Shown here piece after piece: positions 1 through 62,695 of a DNA stretch of 64,000 nt. Below the pieces are notes generated by a model. That model searched no databases, was not told the origin of the DNA, and saw only the letters and a list, made by a program, of their open reading frames with translations. The DNA is taken from NCBI GenBank assembly GCA_030035585.1, contig CM057476.1, forward strand, positions 25,156,501 through 25,220,500. The letters run 5' to 3'. The DNA comes from Dugong dugon. Its lineage: Eukaryota > Chordata > Mammalia > Sirenia > Dugongidae. Within the stretch, counting starts at the first letter, position 1. Every line of letters starts with the position of its first letter. The position numbers and the translations under genes are program-made.

Positions 1-800
1 TCAGAGAATTCCTCTCTGATGACCTAGTAACAACACTCACCCATTTCATATTTGCCTCCGCTGCTTTATCGTTCTCCTTAGGACATGTTGTTGTTGATGT
101 TAGGTGCTATAGAGTCGGTTACGACTCATAGCAACCCTATGTACAACAGAATGAAACACTGCCCTGTCCTGTGCCCTCCTCACAGTCATTGCTGTTTGAA
201 CCCATTGTTGCAGCCACTGTCTCCATCTATCTGTTTGAGGGTCTTCCTCTTTTTCACTGACTCTCTACCAAGCATGATACCCTTCTCCAGCGACTGGTGC
301 CTCCTGATAACTTGTCCAAAGTATGTGAGACAAAGTCTTGCTGTCTTCCCTTCTAAGGAGCATTCTGGTTGTATTTTCTTCAAAGACAGATTTGTTCCTT
401 CTTCGGGCAACCCATGGTGTATTCAATATTCTTTGCCAACACCATAATTCAGAGGCATCAATTCTTCGGTCTTCCTTATTAATTGTCCAGCTTTCACACG
501 CATATGAGGCGATTGAAAATACCATGGCTTGGGTCAGGCGCACCTTAGTCCTCCAAGTAACATCTTTGCTTTTTAACACTTTAAAGAGGTCTTTTGCAGC
601 AGATTTGCCCAAAGCAAATCTATTACCATCTAATACAACACAATGTATTACTATTTTTCTAGTCTCTGGATAGAATGTAAACTCCAAGAAGGCAAGGACG
701 TTTTTGTGTCTCTTGCTCACTCCGGTATCTCCAGCTCCTACATTAGGCCATGGCACATAGTAGTTGATCAATACTGTAAGTATTTGTCAAATGAATTAAT
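1..800 (+). mobile_element. L2 3' end, split by an RTE
   Basis: 1-85 and 621-800 are two halves of an L2 tail. The second half has TAGAATGTAAACTCCAAGAA, then CATGGCACATAGTAGTTGAT and AATGAATTAATG. The RTE fragment at 86-620 lies between. Confidence 0.75.
86..620 (-). mobile_element. RTE-type LINE, 5'-truncated 3' end
   Basis: Antisense piece covering the C-terminal part of the RTE ORF and its short 3' tail. The reverse strand reads ALGKSAAKDLFKVLKSKDV, then the RTE/BovB-type CESWTINKEDRRIDASELWC, followed by further C-terminal sequence with frame changes. It starts at the tail (TTGTTGTTGATGTTAGGTGC on +). It lacks the endonuclease and RT. It sits inside an L2 whose two halves lie at 1-85 and about 621-800. 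Confidence 0.88.
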
Positions 801-1004
801 GAAAAATTGTAACTTTGGTCAGTGACAGGGATCCTGAGAAAAGACACAGTTACTTTTTGTTGTAGAGTGAAAATTTGGACAATGCAGTTAAAGGTTATGT
901 ATAGTCTTGAATTGGATTTATATAAAACTTTTCTTCCAAGGCATTTGTACAATTTATTGTGTAGATGTTGTCTTATTTATTATTCTGACATCTTTGTTAT
1001 GTAG

Positions 1005-1115
1005 ATGGGTGGCAGATATTAATACTAATGGAGGAAATAAGACAGAGAAAGAATTTGACTTGCCCTAAGTCCCATAGCAATTGAGTTGCAGAACTGATTT
1101 TAGATTACAGATTAT
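1005..1115 (-). mobile_element. MIR fragment
   Basis: AATGGAGGAAATAAGACAGA, then ACTTGCCCTAAGTCCCATAG, the core of an antisense MIR. Confidence 0.65.
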
Positions 1116-1374
1116 GTAGTCACCTTTTCTTATTAGTAGTTTTTTCTCCTTCCTGAAAGGTGAGTTAAGTGTTCAAAGATCCTTTTGACAGTTATATGGG
1201 TAGTATTAAGCTAATTCACCAAAAGCAATTCCCATTGGATATTTGCACACTATATTTTTTGCTATTCTTTAATTTTATCATAAAAATGCACTGAGGTAAT
1301 GAATGTTTAAAATGTGCCCTAAGTCTAACTTTTTTTCCTAAGGAGTTATAAATCAGATTACTTGCTGTTCATTC

Positions 1375-1690
1375 AAGTCTGTCTTCCCTAGATTCTCGCA
1401 CCCCCTGCTTCAATTTATTGAAGGCAGGGCCTGTCTCATTTAAAACTCATTGCTGTTGAGTCAATTCCGACTTACAGTGACTCTATAGGACAAAGTAGAA
1501 CTGCCCCCATAGGGTTTCCAAGGAGCAGCTGGTGGACTCCAAATGCCAACCTTTTGATTAGCAGCTGAGCTCTTGAACTACTACACCACCAGGGCTTCTT
1601 ATTTTATCTGAGTATTCCCAATATCTCACACAACATCTAGGCTAGCATACTGTAAGTATTCAGTCAGGGTTGTTGAATGAAAAATGATTC
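1375..1690 (+). mobile_element. L2 3' end, split by an AfroSINE
   Basis: TTGAAGGCAGGGCCTGTCTC before the SINE and AGTATTCAGTCAGGGTTGTT after it fit one L2 tail. Confidence 0.7.
1441..1598 (-). mobile_element. AfroSINE, short type
   Basis: Antisense tRNA-derived SINE, from tail (CTCATTGCTGTTGAGTCA) to head (CACCACCAGGGCTT). It splits an L2 3' end. The family pattern on its own strand is a head GGAGCCCTGGTGGYGCAGTG, a B box GGTTCGAATCC, the body CCTTGGAAACCCTATGGGGC, and the tail GAGTCGGAATCGACTCGACG. Confidence 0.92.
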
Positions 1691-3296
1691 TTTTTCCTCT
1701 CAGGTCAACTTTCTGAAATTGTTTTTGGCCAGGAGCAGTGAATGGGTTATTTCTGTGTAAAGATGTTGGTAGACTAAAATACTTAAGCAAATGTTTGTTT
1801 TATAAAATGCCATTTATTTTTGACATGGAAAATAAAGGTTAGAAATGATTGGGAGGATTCAGTGGAAGCACTAAGCAATAGATGACAGTTCTGGTTTTAA
1901 AGAATTAAATGGAATTGTAAATTCTATTTGAAAAATTATTTTCCTGAGGATTTTCAGAGAAATTGGAATCTGTTCCTTTCCCCTGTTTTATTAAGCAAAT
2001 CTTGAAGAAGTTACTTGACTCATCATTTAGAATGTCTTATTCAGTCACTTTCATTTTATGAAATAAGTTTCCCTGAATGTGTTGTATAAAAACAGGATCT
2101 TCTTGCTAATGAGTAGTTTTTAAAATTACTCAGCAGTGATTCTTTGGTTTTGTGAAACTTCAGGAAAGTCTTTAACTCTTCCCTCTCTATCCCTTACATC
2201 TGGTTGCCATATCCTTTCTTCCATCTCCTCTATCTAATGTCATCTTGTTTCAGGCCTTTGTTAACCCTTGCCTGGCTTCCCAAAAGATAGCTTTTCCCCA
2301 TTCTCCTGCCTGTTGACGTTTTTAACCACCTCCAGGTGCTTCTTTGTGGCACCTGTAGTCATACCAGTTACCTTCTGGGATTCCTTGCTAGCTAATGAAT
2401 TTTAATAGATTTCTTACCGTAGTATTCCAGGCCCTGTAAATACCTCCGAACCTCAGTCTTGCCATCCCTTCCCCTGCCTGCCCCTCCTCTCGACCCTGCA
2501 GTTTAGTGTCTATGTTTATTGAGACAGAGCAAGTTAGTGTGTACCCTGAGGAGGCATCTAAGATGATTAGATATCGAAGGACCTTGCATAACAAGTTTAT
2601 TCTTGATGAGACTAGAAATTAGTAACCCTTATGATGCTGAGAATGTCAGTTATCTTTAGATCTCCGTAAGCAGAAAAATAGAATAATGAGTGAGCCCAAT
2701 AGTTGAGGGTGGGGGCACAGATTATAGGATACATGTTTTGTGCATGTTGGAGATTAAGGTGATGTGAACAGACAGGTATAGATGTATGAGGAGAATAGGG
2801 AGGAGTAGGTGAGAAGTGCAGCTGAAGAGAAATTGGCCTGAGGAAAACTACTTGGGACTTTTCTATAAAATGAAAATCGAGGTATCCACTGCGAGATTTG
2901 TTTTTCCCTCTCGTTATAGAAAGAGTTAAAGTCAGATTTTAAATGGCACTACTATGGTAGTTTAATGGTTAGAAGGGAAAAGTCTGAGGACTGGGTTAAA
3001 AAAAAAATGAGACTAGTATCCTGGAAGCCAGCTCTTACCATGAGACAGTTGATACACAGGGATAGCCTTGGTTTTCAGAGTTTATGTTGCAAATAAGACT
3101 TACTTGTAAAAATCTGAAGATAAAATGCAATAGTCAGGTATAAAATAATTCACTATACTGTTGTCCTTGGCATGCATCTGTCAGGACTGTATTGTAGGTG
3201 AAATAGAGCTATAATGAAGTCTTTTGGTATGTCCAGTAATACCTTCTTGGACAGGCTCAAACACATGTCAACTTTATATTGAATCTATCCAAAACA

Positions 3297-3396
3297 CAAA
3301 AAAACCAAGCCCACTGCCGTCAAGTCGATTCCGACTCATAACCAAAAAAAACCAAACCTGTTGCCATCGAATCAGTTCCGACTCAGAGCGACCCTG
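3297..3396 (-). mobile_element. Two stacked AfroSINE 3' tails
   Basis: Two successive tail-only copies in the same orientation: AAGCCCACTGCCGTCAAGTC (from 3308) and AACCTGTTGCCATCGAATCA (from about 3354), each preceded on + by an A-rich run. Either two truncated insertions or one insertion into another's tail. Confidence 0.8.
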
Positions 3397-3663
3397 TATC
3401 TACCAAGGAAGGGTTATTATATTTATAAAGTTTAAGATAATTTTCTTGGTAAATTTTTTTCTTACTATTAAGTCTAAAGGACCGCTTTATAATTTTTCAT
3501 CTTACTGAGAAATAATTGAGTACTAGGGAAGCATTCATTCATGAGATTTGAGACATGTATTTTGTGAGAAGTATTACAAAAACAGAATGCACAGCATATA
3601 GGTGGAGAATGAAACCATACTAAAAATTTCATGAGAGCAGCCTGACTAGAAAGTCTACAAATA

Positions 3664-3985
3664 CAAGAAGTCCCCAGCTTACGACAGCGTTCTGTTCTGG
3701 TGACTCCGTTGGAAGTCGGTTCTGATGTGAGTCGAATACCTTTTTATTTATTTATTTTAATTTTTCACTATTATTGCCTTTTAATGTCAGTATCTTTATA
3801 AATCTGATCTTTATTTGTTGGTGAGTGAACATCTGAGAATGATAACATCAACAAATTACACGCTGCAGCATTGTATGCAGTACTTATTATTAATGATAAA
3901 ATGTACCAAAAAAACCAAAATGGTCAGCTGTAGGTGTGGTTCTTTGTAACTCACTTAAAAAATCCTTATTTAGGGCTGTAGCTAT
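3664..3985. mobile_element. Palindromic TA-flanked MITE, copy 1
   Basis: Starts CAAGAAGTCCCCAGCTTACG after TA. The interior (TATTATTGCCTTTTA, then ATCTTTATAAATCTGATCT) matches the reverse complement of copy 2 at 36079-36380. The right end is diverged (near GGGCTGTAG). TA target and CAG-type ends fit a Tc1/mariner-Tigger class non-autonomous element. Confidence 0.75.
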
Positions 3986-3990
3986 TGCAA

Positions 3991-4147
3991 GGAGCTCTGG
4001 TGGTGCAGTGGTTAAGAGGTCAATGGTTTAAATCCACCAGCTCCTCCTTGGAAACCCTATAGGGCAGTTCTACTATGTCCTGTAGGGTCATTATGAGTCG
4101 GAACTGACTAGACCGCGATGGGTTTTTTTTTTTTTTTTTTTTTTTTT
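3991..4147 (+). mobile_element. AfroSINE, short type, with 27-nt T tail
   Basis: Sense copy from GGAGCTCTGGTGGTGCAGTG to GATGGGTTTT and a long T run (4121-4147). It carries a small deletion between the A and B boxes. It lies immediately after a palindromic MITE and 176 bp before exon 2. Confidence 0.92.
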
Positions 4148-4323
4148 GCTGACCATCTCAAAGACCTTGTTGCATAAATGACATCCTTATATTCCAGATT
4201 TAAGAGTCTTCTATATAATATCATTGGATTTAAAGTAAACGTTCTTGTAAGTCTAGAGATTTGTGTTTTAAAGCCAACTATTTCATATGTAATGTATGTT
4301 GTTTTTTCTTTTTGTCTTTTTAG

Positions 4324-55760
<51,437 letters not shown>

Positions 55761-57029
55761 GTACTGGATGCTGACCTTTCTGACAGGCAGAGTCTTGGCA
55801 ACAGAACACTTGACAGGTCCTGAGTCTTGAAGAGCTGGTGGTGTTTAAGTGAAAAATAGAAATGGCACAAAAATAGTTTTATTTGCAAGAAGGACTTAGA
55901 GCCAGTTGCAATTGGCCAGCAAGTCTGTGCTGCATTAACAAACAGAACATAGCCAGACTGTCACTTTCAGTGTAATGCGATTCAGATAACTCTTAAAAGA
56001 GACAAGTGATTTAGTCTTTTGGGATTGTAATGTACTCTTTTGGGACTTGAAGCAGTACAAAAATCCATGTTAAATGGAGGTTTATAGTTTAAATTTACTC
56101 TTAGTAAAAACTGAATAAGTCCCTTTTACACGAGCCCATGTTTTTGGACTTGCAATAGTTATATTTTAGAAAGTAGGGCACCAGAGAGCAATTTTTGTGG
56201 CAAGTAATTATTTTTGAATAAAGAACACACTCTTACTTTATTCATGGAAGTAAGAAAAGCAGTGTCAAGGTAACAGTTTCAGTTGTTATAGAAACATAGT
56301 GCATTTCAAAGGCATCCACTAAACTAAATGACAAACCCTTACAGAAAGCTTAATGTATTGATGGTAAGTTGTTACAGATAATTTGACAGAAGAGGCAAAT
56401 ACAAACCTGAACACGCCCAGAGCAGATTTTTCATCGACAGGGTTTTACTTGATCACCAATCTGTTTATTCTGAAGCCAGTCACAGGTCATCTGTAAATGG
56501 TATCCAGGTGCTAGTTGTTTGGAAGTGTGGGGTTACTATAACAGCCCCGCAAAGACTCATTGAGTGGTTCTCCATGGATGTCATACTGTTTTGAGGATTG
56601 TATTGCACATCATCTAAAACGAATAATGAACCTGACTTTGTTTTGTAAGAGATGATTCACAGTTGTCTTGTTCACACGTTTGTTCCGTGGGTAGCGTTCA
56701 GAATTCTCCCCATTTAATGGCCATAACTGGAGGCTTTTAACTTAATGCCCAGAAAGTGGTATCTGTCACTTATAAAGGATCAGTAGGCATCATCCTAAAT
56801 TTGCTTTAATGGATTTAAAACATCTCCAGTACTTGCTCTAAGTCAGAGTGGAAGCCTTTCTCCTTTGAGATTTAACGTTGGGTTTCTGAAAGAGAACACC
56901 ATGGTAGAAGAGAGACAGGAGGCTGCTTCTAAGGTTGCCTTAACTTGTAGGAGGACACCTTGCTCCAATAAGTAGTCACTCTCTAGCTGATGATACTTTG
57001 ACAGGCAGTAGAAGGGTATGAGGTTGAGA

Positions 57030-57229
57030 CTCAAACCCATTGCCGTCGAGTCGATTCCGACTCATAGCGACCCTGTAGGACAGAGTAGAACTGCCCCATA
57101 GGGTTTCCCAGGCTGTAATCTTTACAGAAGCAGACTACCACATCTTTCTTCCACGGAGCAGCTGGTGGGTTCAAACCGCCTACCTTTTGGTTAGTAGGTG
57201 AGCACTTAACCACTGCACCACCAGAGCTG
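57030..57229 (-). mobile_element. AfroSINE, long type
   Basis: Very close to the family pattern in its tail (AAACCCATTGCCGTCGAGTC) and body, suggesting a young copy. Extra block GGCTGTAATCTTTACAGAAG. Flanking duplication not clear. Confidence 0.95.
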
Positions 57230-57283
57230 TATTAAATATTGGATTTCCTTCATATTATCAGTTTTTCAGATATAAACTTTAAA

Positions 57284-57450
57284 AAACCAAAAAACCCAAA
57301 CCCATTGCCATTGAGTCGATTCTGACTCATAATGACCTATACGACAGGGTGGAACTGCCCCATAGGGTTTCCAAGGAGTGACTGGTGGATTCGAACTGCC
57401 AACCTTTTGGTTAGCAGCTGAGCGCTTAACCACTGTGCCACCAGGGCTCC
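57284..57450 (-). mobile_element. AfroSINE, short type
   Basis: A-rich AAAAACCAAAAAACCCAAAC start on +, full body, head GTGCCACCAGGGCTCC. Same orientation as its neighbour 55 bp away but of the other length type, so the two are separate insertions. Confidence 0.95.
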
Positions 57451-57898
57451 AGACATTAAAAAGCAGTGTTATATTACATGGAAATGGCTATTGTATTTAG
57501 GTTCAGGTCTCTCCTCCTAGAAACTCCTGTAACAGCCAGCAAGGGTATTTTGATACTCTCTGACTTTTATTTGATATTTGATAGCCAGCCTTTCAGGAAC
57601 TTGGAATATATGTTTATGATTTTATCTTTGGAACTAACATTGCTCTGTCTTTTATTATTGATTTTTAATGACTTAAAATTCTAGAATGGGTTTAGTTTTT
57701 AGAAATAATGTGAACATCACATCTTTTTCTTGGTTTCCCCCATTTTTGTGTGTGTATATTAAATGATAGCTTATAATTTTACTGATAGAATGCTGGCTAG
57801 TACTGATACCTTTGTACCTATTTGCCTGGTGGTATTTTACTTTTTGCCAAAAAATGGTGGGTGTGGCTACTGTTACAAATTGAGTTACTGCTTAGCTG

Positions 57899-58197
57899 TT
57901 GAGGGCAGTGGCGGTTCACTGGTAGAATTTTTGCCTTCCACGCAGGACACCCAGGTTCGATTCCCAGCCAGTGCACCTCAGGTGCAGCCACCATCCATCT
58001 TGTCAGTGGAGGCTTGCGTGTTGCTGTGATGCTGAAAAGGTTTCCACAGAGCTTCAGACTAAGACAGACTAGGAAGAAAGGCCTGGCAGTCCGCTTCTGA
58101 AAATCGCCCGTGAAAACCCTGTAAGTCACAATGGTCTGATCCCGTTGTGCATGGGGTCACCTTGAGTTGGGGCCTGACTCAACAGCAGCTAACAACA
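57899..58197 (+). mobile_element. Chimeric SINE: tRNA-Gly head + RTE leader + RTE tail
   Basis: Three modules in order. (1) 57905-57977 resembles tRNA-Gly, with A box TGGCGGTTCACTGG-like, B box GGTTCGATTCC and end CCAGTGCACC. (2) 57985-58125 matches the RTE 5' leader (GCTTGCGTGTTGCTGTGATG, then AGACTAAGACAGACTAGGAA and AAAGGCCTGGCAGTC). (3) 58130-58197 matches the RTE tail (GTTGTGCATGGGGTCACC, then GCTAACAACAAC). ACTGCTTAGCTG / ACTGCTTAACTG at 57887-57898 and 58198-58209 is a near-perfect target duplication, so the whole inserted as one unit. The tRNA part has mispaired acceptor and T stems and is not a working tRNA gene. Confidence 0.85.
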
Positions 58198-58230
58198 ACT
58201 GCTTAACTGAATTTCATTGAATTACTATAA

Positions 58231-58276
58231 CTAGGGTAAATAGGGTAGAAATAACTAGGGTAATAATTAGGGTAAT
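58231..58276. repeat. Degenerate TAGGGTAA cluster
   Basis: CTAGGGTAAATAGGGTAGAA, then ACTAGGGTAA and TTAGGGTAAT: four TAGGGTA cores in 46 bp with irregular spacing, just after the chimeric SINE. Confidence 0.8.
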
Positions 58277-58864
58277 CAAGAATAATTAAACCATCCACTT
58301 ACTGCTGCGAAGGAAAATGAAGAGTAAGGATGACGGTAGCTGTTAATAACATATAGAAAAATAGGAATCTATGGACTCGATCTTAACAGCACCTCTTGTA
58401 AATATGTTAGCAGGCCATATTTGTAAATAAATATCCTTATCATGGTACTGGTAGCACTGGGAAAGGATGATAGTTGGAGATTTCTGTACTTTTGAAATAT
58501 GAGAATAGGGAAGAAATACATGGTAATTGTGGCAAAAAAGGAAGAAGCTATCCTGTTCTGGACACACTTGCCCAGGGTTGTGTGTAAGGATGCACCTGTG
58601 TAAGTGCTGCCTGTCATTCCACAGCCTCCGAAGGCCTTTTGTGAGCTCTTCCCCCCTTGCCCTTCAGTCTCAGTTTCCATTGCCCCTCTGCGGAAACCCC
58701 CCTCACCAGTGCAAACTCTGAGGTGTATTCAAGGCTAATTGCCAAATCCCACGACCTCCTTGAAACTTTTCCTTGCTTATCCCACAGTGTTGTTTCCCTT
58801 CTGAATTATTGCAGTATTTACTGTCTGTCTGTATCAGACTGGATAGGGGAAAATAAACTTTTCC

Positions 58865-58990
58865 TTGCTGCCAGGCACTGTACAAAGTCACAGTTAATTG
58901 TCACAATCTTCCCCTGGGGTAAGTAGAGACACTTCATTTTATAGATGCGAAACTTAGTCGGAGAAACGTAGATAATAGTTATAGGAGAAA
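58865..58990 (-). mobile_element. MIR fragment
   Basis: GCCAGGCACTGTACAAAGTC, then CTTCATTTTATAGATGCGAA and ACTTAGTCGGAGAAACG. Confidence 0.7.
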
Positions 58991-59261
58991 CAGCATGATG
59001 TCCACCGTTTTTTAGCACCCAGTTAATGCTAGTCACAGATATGTAAGGTGTGGAGATGTAGCAGATTGTTACTCTTAGTCCACTGATCTGTACCTTTTAT
59101 GCCCTGTTGTATTAAGAGTTGTGTGGCTCTCTGCATTCGTGATATTTGACGGAGTTTAGTAATTCCCGTTATTTACAGTGATACATTTCCAATGGTCAGG
59201 GAATCGGTAGGTGACAGTGGCGCTAAGGTTGATGCATTAAAAATCCCTTGTGACTGTCATA

Positions 59262-59472
59262 CCAAACCAAAACCAAACCTGTTGCCATCAAGTTGATTCT
59301 GACTCATAGCGACTATATAGAACAGGGTAGAACTGCCCCATAGTTTCCATGGCTGTAATCTTTACGGGAGCAGACTGCCACATCTTTCTCCCACGGAGTG
59401 ACTGGTGAGTTTGAACCACCAACTTTTCAGTTAGCAGCCGGGCGCTTAACCACTGCATCACCAGGGCTCCCT
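59262..59472 (-). mobile_element. AfroSINE, long type, perfect target duplication
   Basis: TGACTGTCATA at 59251-59261 and 59473-59483. Extra block GGCTGTAATCTTTACGGGAG. A MIR follows directly. Confidence 0.95.
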
Positions 59473-59483
59473 TGACTGTCATA

Positions 59484-59640
59484 TGGTATGACTTAAGTAA
59501 CTTTTAACCCCTCTGAGCCTCAGTTTCCACATCTTTAAAATGGGAATGATATTAGTAACTACCTCAGAAGGTGATTGTGAGGAATAAATGTTCCCAACAC
59601 CGAGGAAGTGCACCATAAATGTTAGCTCTTGTAATCATTC
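59484..59640 (+). mobile_element. MIR
   Basis: CCTCTGAGCCTCAGTTTCCA, TTTAAAATGGGAATGATATT, GTGATTGTGAGGAATAAATG. Directly follows the AfroSINE at 59262-59472. Confidence 0.85.
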
Positions 59641-59974
59641 TTTTGTCTAAATTCCTTTGAAAGTAAAAAAGAATTTTCAGCCTTCATCATTTCTTGGGGT
59701 TGATGAGATCTATACATATGTGACCTTATTTATGACACAGCTATTACTTATCTCTGTCTAGTGTCCAGGGATTCCCCTTCTTCTAGTATCTGGGGATCGC
59801 TAAACATGTCTAGGTTCACTTGTCCTGAACTGTTGTGGTATTTTTAATGAGTGCTTGAGTTACGTAGATCCACCATAAAGCCTTCGCTGGCAGAGGTGAT
59901 AGAATTACTAAGGAATTTTTACATTTTCCACATTTTTGGGGGCATGAACCTTTTTTAGCCTATAGTATGATTTA

Positions 59975-60014
59975 AAAAACCAAACCCATTGCCGTCGAGT
60001 GAGTTCCGACTCTG
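59975..60014 (-). mobile_element. AfroSINE tail fragment
   Basis: AAACCAAACCCATTGCCGTC then GAGTGAGTTCCGACTC and stop; about 40 bp only. Confidence 0.8.
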
Positions 60015-60222
60015 ATACATACCTTTTTTTTTTTTTAAACCCAAACTCTCCCTCTGAAGAATTTTTGAAATCTGAGCACATGAATTATATTGTTATATTT
60101 AGGGTTCAGCACTTAACTGACTGCATGGTGATAGGAGAGCAGTTTAGAACCTGACTAGGATTTTTGCTTCAAGGTAGAAGTATGCCTGTCTCGTGGATGT
60201 AAACGTCTTGCTTCTTTGTGTC

Positions 60223-60224
<2 letters not shown>

Positions 60225-60253
<29 letters not shown>
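60225..60253. repeat. (TG)n microsatellite
   Basis: About 14 uninterrupted TG units, followed by a short imperfect TACACG/TGTGTAC stretch. Confidence 0.97.
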
Positions 60254-60255
<2 letters not shown>

Positions 60256-61498
60256 ACGTGTGTACATGTTTTCATTTTGTGTTTTTGTGGGCTTTGTGTG
60301 TGTTGTGACATTGGTATGACTCATTGTTCTAATGGTTTATCAGAAACATTTTACACATGGATTTCCTTAGCTTTTCAGATTGGCCTCCTCTGATCTGGAT
60401 GAGAAGTTGTCATTTTAACAAATTGGAACACTATCTTTGAAGATTATGGTGTCATTTTTATCCTGTGGCAAGGCCTCATTTCTTTCTTCATTTAAGCCAG
60501 ATGCCTTGTGAATACTTAAGCTTCCATGTCTACATATGTACAACAGTTAAAAATGAGGCCTGTAAAGGTCTTTGTAGGAGGCTTTGCCAAAGCCCGTACC
60601 TTACAGTGCTGGATGTGCCTCTAGAGTCTCGGCCAGGGCTCTGAATATTTGAATGTAAGGTAATCAGGTTGAATAAAGAAGTTGATCTAGAAATTGTGGT
60701 GGTTTTGTATTATCCGTATAAACATGTATATACTATTTCTGATCATAAAGGCACATCCTATTTGTCTTCTGTATTAATTAGCTCTAATCTGAGCAGAAGC
60801 TCTGGCAGTTGGGAGCTTGGCCTTGAAGAACAGTATCTTGCAGGTACCATTTACCTGCTTGGTCCATGCTTTAGAGTCATTCTAGAATAGCTGGAGAGAC
60901 CATTCTGGATCCTCCAAACCAGTGGAGCGCAGCCATTTTGTGGATTATAGTGACACTAATTTTCACTGCCATGCTGCAAGGCTCCTTTCTCTCTCTGCCC
61001 CACAACTGTGAAGAGAAGGTGGTAGCACTGGTTGTCAGTGGCCAAAGGTAAAGATACTTCTGATATTCTGTTGGCCAGGGATCTGAAGAATGGAAGTGGG
61101 GCAAGAGGGAGAAGTTGAAATCCAGCCATGGGAATCTCTTCAAGATAGAGATTGACTGAAAAGTGACCCAGAAAATCCTCATATGCTTAATGAGAGCATC
61201 CTGTACTTGATAAGCCACCCTTGTAGAAAGACTGATGGGTGCCTTCTTGCTTCTTAGTCTAGACATGTCTGAGTCCCAGGAAGGATGGGAAGGCATTTAA
61301 AAATATGTTCACTCCCTGTAATCTCACATTTGAAACCACATAATGGGTGGCACAAAGAAACTTAATAATTAGGATTTGGTTAGGCTACATCCCGGATTAT
61401 GTATCATAAAGCAGACCTTAAAACATGGCTGATTTTTCAGAGTACCTGGCTTGGCAACTAGGTTCTTAATTCCATTTAAAAAACACATATTTAGCACT

Positions 61499-61693
61499 TC
61501 GTTGCTGTCCAGTCGATTCCAACTCACAGCAACCCTATAGGTCAGAGTAGAACTGCCCAACAGGGCTTCCAAGGCTGTGATTTTTATGGAAGCAGACTAC
61601 CAGATCTTTCTCCCATGGAGCGGCTGGTGGGTTGGAACCACCCACCTTTTGGTTAGCAGCCGAGTGCTTAACCATTGTGCCACCAGGGCTCCT
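61499..61693 (-). mobile_element. AfroSINE, long type (left arm of an inverted pair)
   Basis: Flanks TATTTAGCACTT / TATTTAATACTT differ at two places. Head GTGCCACCAGGGCTCC ends 23 bp from the head of an oppositely oriented SINE. Confidence 0.93.
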
Positions 61694-61715
61694 ATTTAAT
61701 ACTTAGTATGTATAA

Positions 61716-61885
61716 TAGGAGCCCTGGTGGCACAGTGGTTAAGAGTTTGGTTGCTAACCGAAAGATCGGCAGTTCGAATCCACCAGCAACTCCTTGGAAA
61801 CCACATGGGGCAGTTCTACTCTGTCCTATATAGGGTCATGAGTCGGAATTGACTCGACGGACACAAGTTTGTTTTTTTTTTTGTT
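61716..61885 (+). mobile_element. AfroSINE, short type (right arm of an inverted pair)
   Basis: Head AGGAGCCCTGGTGGCACAGT, body, tail GAATTGACTCGACGGACACA and a T run. Forms a head-to-head pair with the copy at 61499-61693. Confidence 0.95.
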
Positions 61886-62489
61886 ATACGTATTAATTAT
61901 GCTAACTCCTACAGATGACCCATAAGGAGCCGTTCTACGTCTTCAAGGAGATAAATGCCCCAGGAGTGACACATGATGAGTTCTAGCCTTGTTCTGGATT
62001 CTGAATGCCTCTGTTTTCAGGCAGAGCTAAAAGATTCAGACATGGAAGAATGAAGTGTCTTTCTCTGGTTGCAGAAGTGATTTGGCAAGATGGGCCTCTT
62101 GCAGAGCATCTTACTGACACTCAAACATAAAGTTTTCTTCATGTGTTTCATTTGAAGGGTGAACTTGTGTTGTCACTTGTACCTAGTGTCACTCCTAGAG
62201 TGATTGGAGGCAAGCGTGGAGTACATGCCATAATTCTGGTTAGTAAATGGGTGTGAGCTATGAAAAATAAAGTTCAGACACATGGAAAATGTGACTGGTT
62301 ATCCTCCCACACATAGTAAGCTTTCCTGTCTTAATTTCATTTTGCTTCTTTTCATGAAATTAGTTTAACCTATGATTAGTTTAATCTTCTGAGCATGATC
62401 TCACATTTACTTCTTCCAGTTGGCATTTCCCATTTGCCCATCCAGATGGGAATCTCCCGCCTTTGAACCCCCCTAAAGTATGTTGTGCT

Positions 62490-62695
62490 TGACTCTCTCA
62501 TGGCACTTGGTGTGTCTAGTGTCCGGGTGGTTCTTTATGTGTTCTCTCTGCTTTTATTTCCCCACCTCCTCTGTCCTCTGTTACTGTGAATTTTAAACCA
62601 TAGAATCTATGTCTGACTTACCTTGATATGTGGCAGTGCCTAGCACCGAGGTTTGTTCATAGTAGATACTTAATAAGTATTTGCTGGATTCAAGC
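62490..62695 (+). mobile_element. L2 3' end
   Basis: GGCAGTGCCTAGCACCGAGG then ATAGTAGATACTTAATAAGT and TATTTGCTGGATTCA. Confidence 0.7.

Larger units (their letters stand above)
1..4323 (+). other. PITPNB: PITPNB intron 1 (3' part)
   Basis: Non-coding. It holds an L2 split by an antisense RTE fragment (1-800), a MIR piece (about 1005-1115), a second L2 split by a SINE (1375-1690), two stacked SINE tails (3297-3396), a palindromic MITE (3664-3985) and a SINE (3991-4147). In 1690-3290 I see no recognisable feature. Confidence 0.85.

Noticed and set aside
57905..57977. tRNA-Gly gene
   Set aside because: The sequence is clearly tRNA-Gly-like, but the acceptor and T stems have mismatches and it is fused to RTE sequence within one target duplication, so it is a SINE head.
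61910..61990. Possible next PITPNB exon at CTACAGATGACCCATAAGGA
   Set aside because: Looks like an acceptor, but the translation does not match the residues expected after Lys178.
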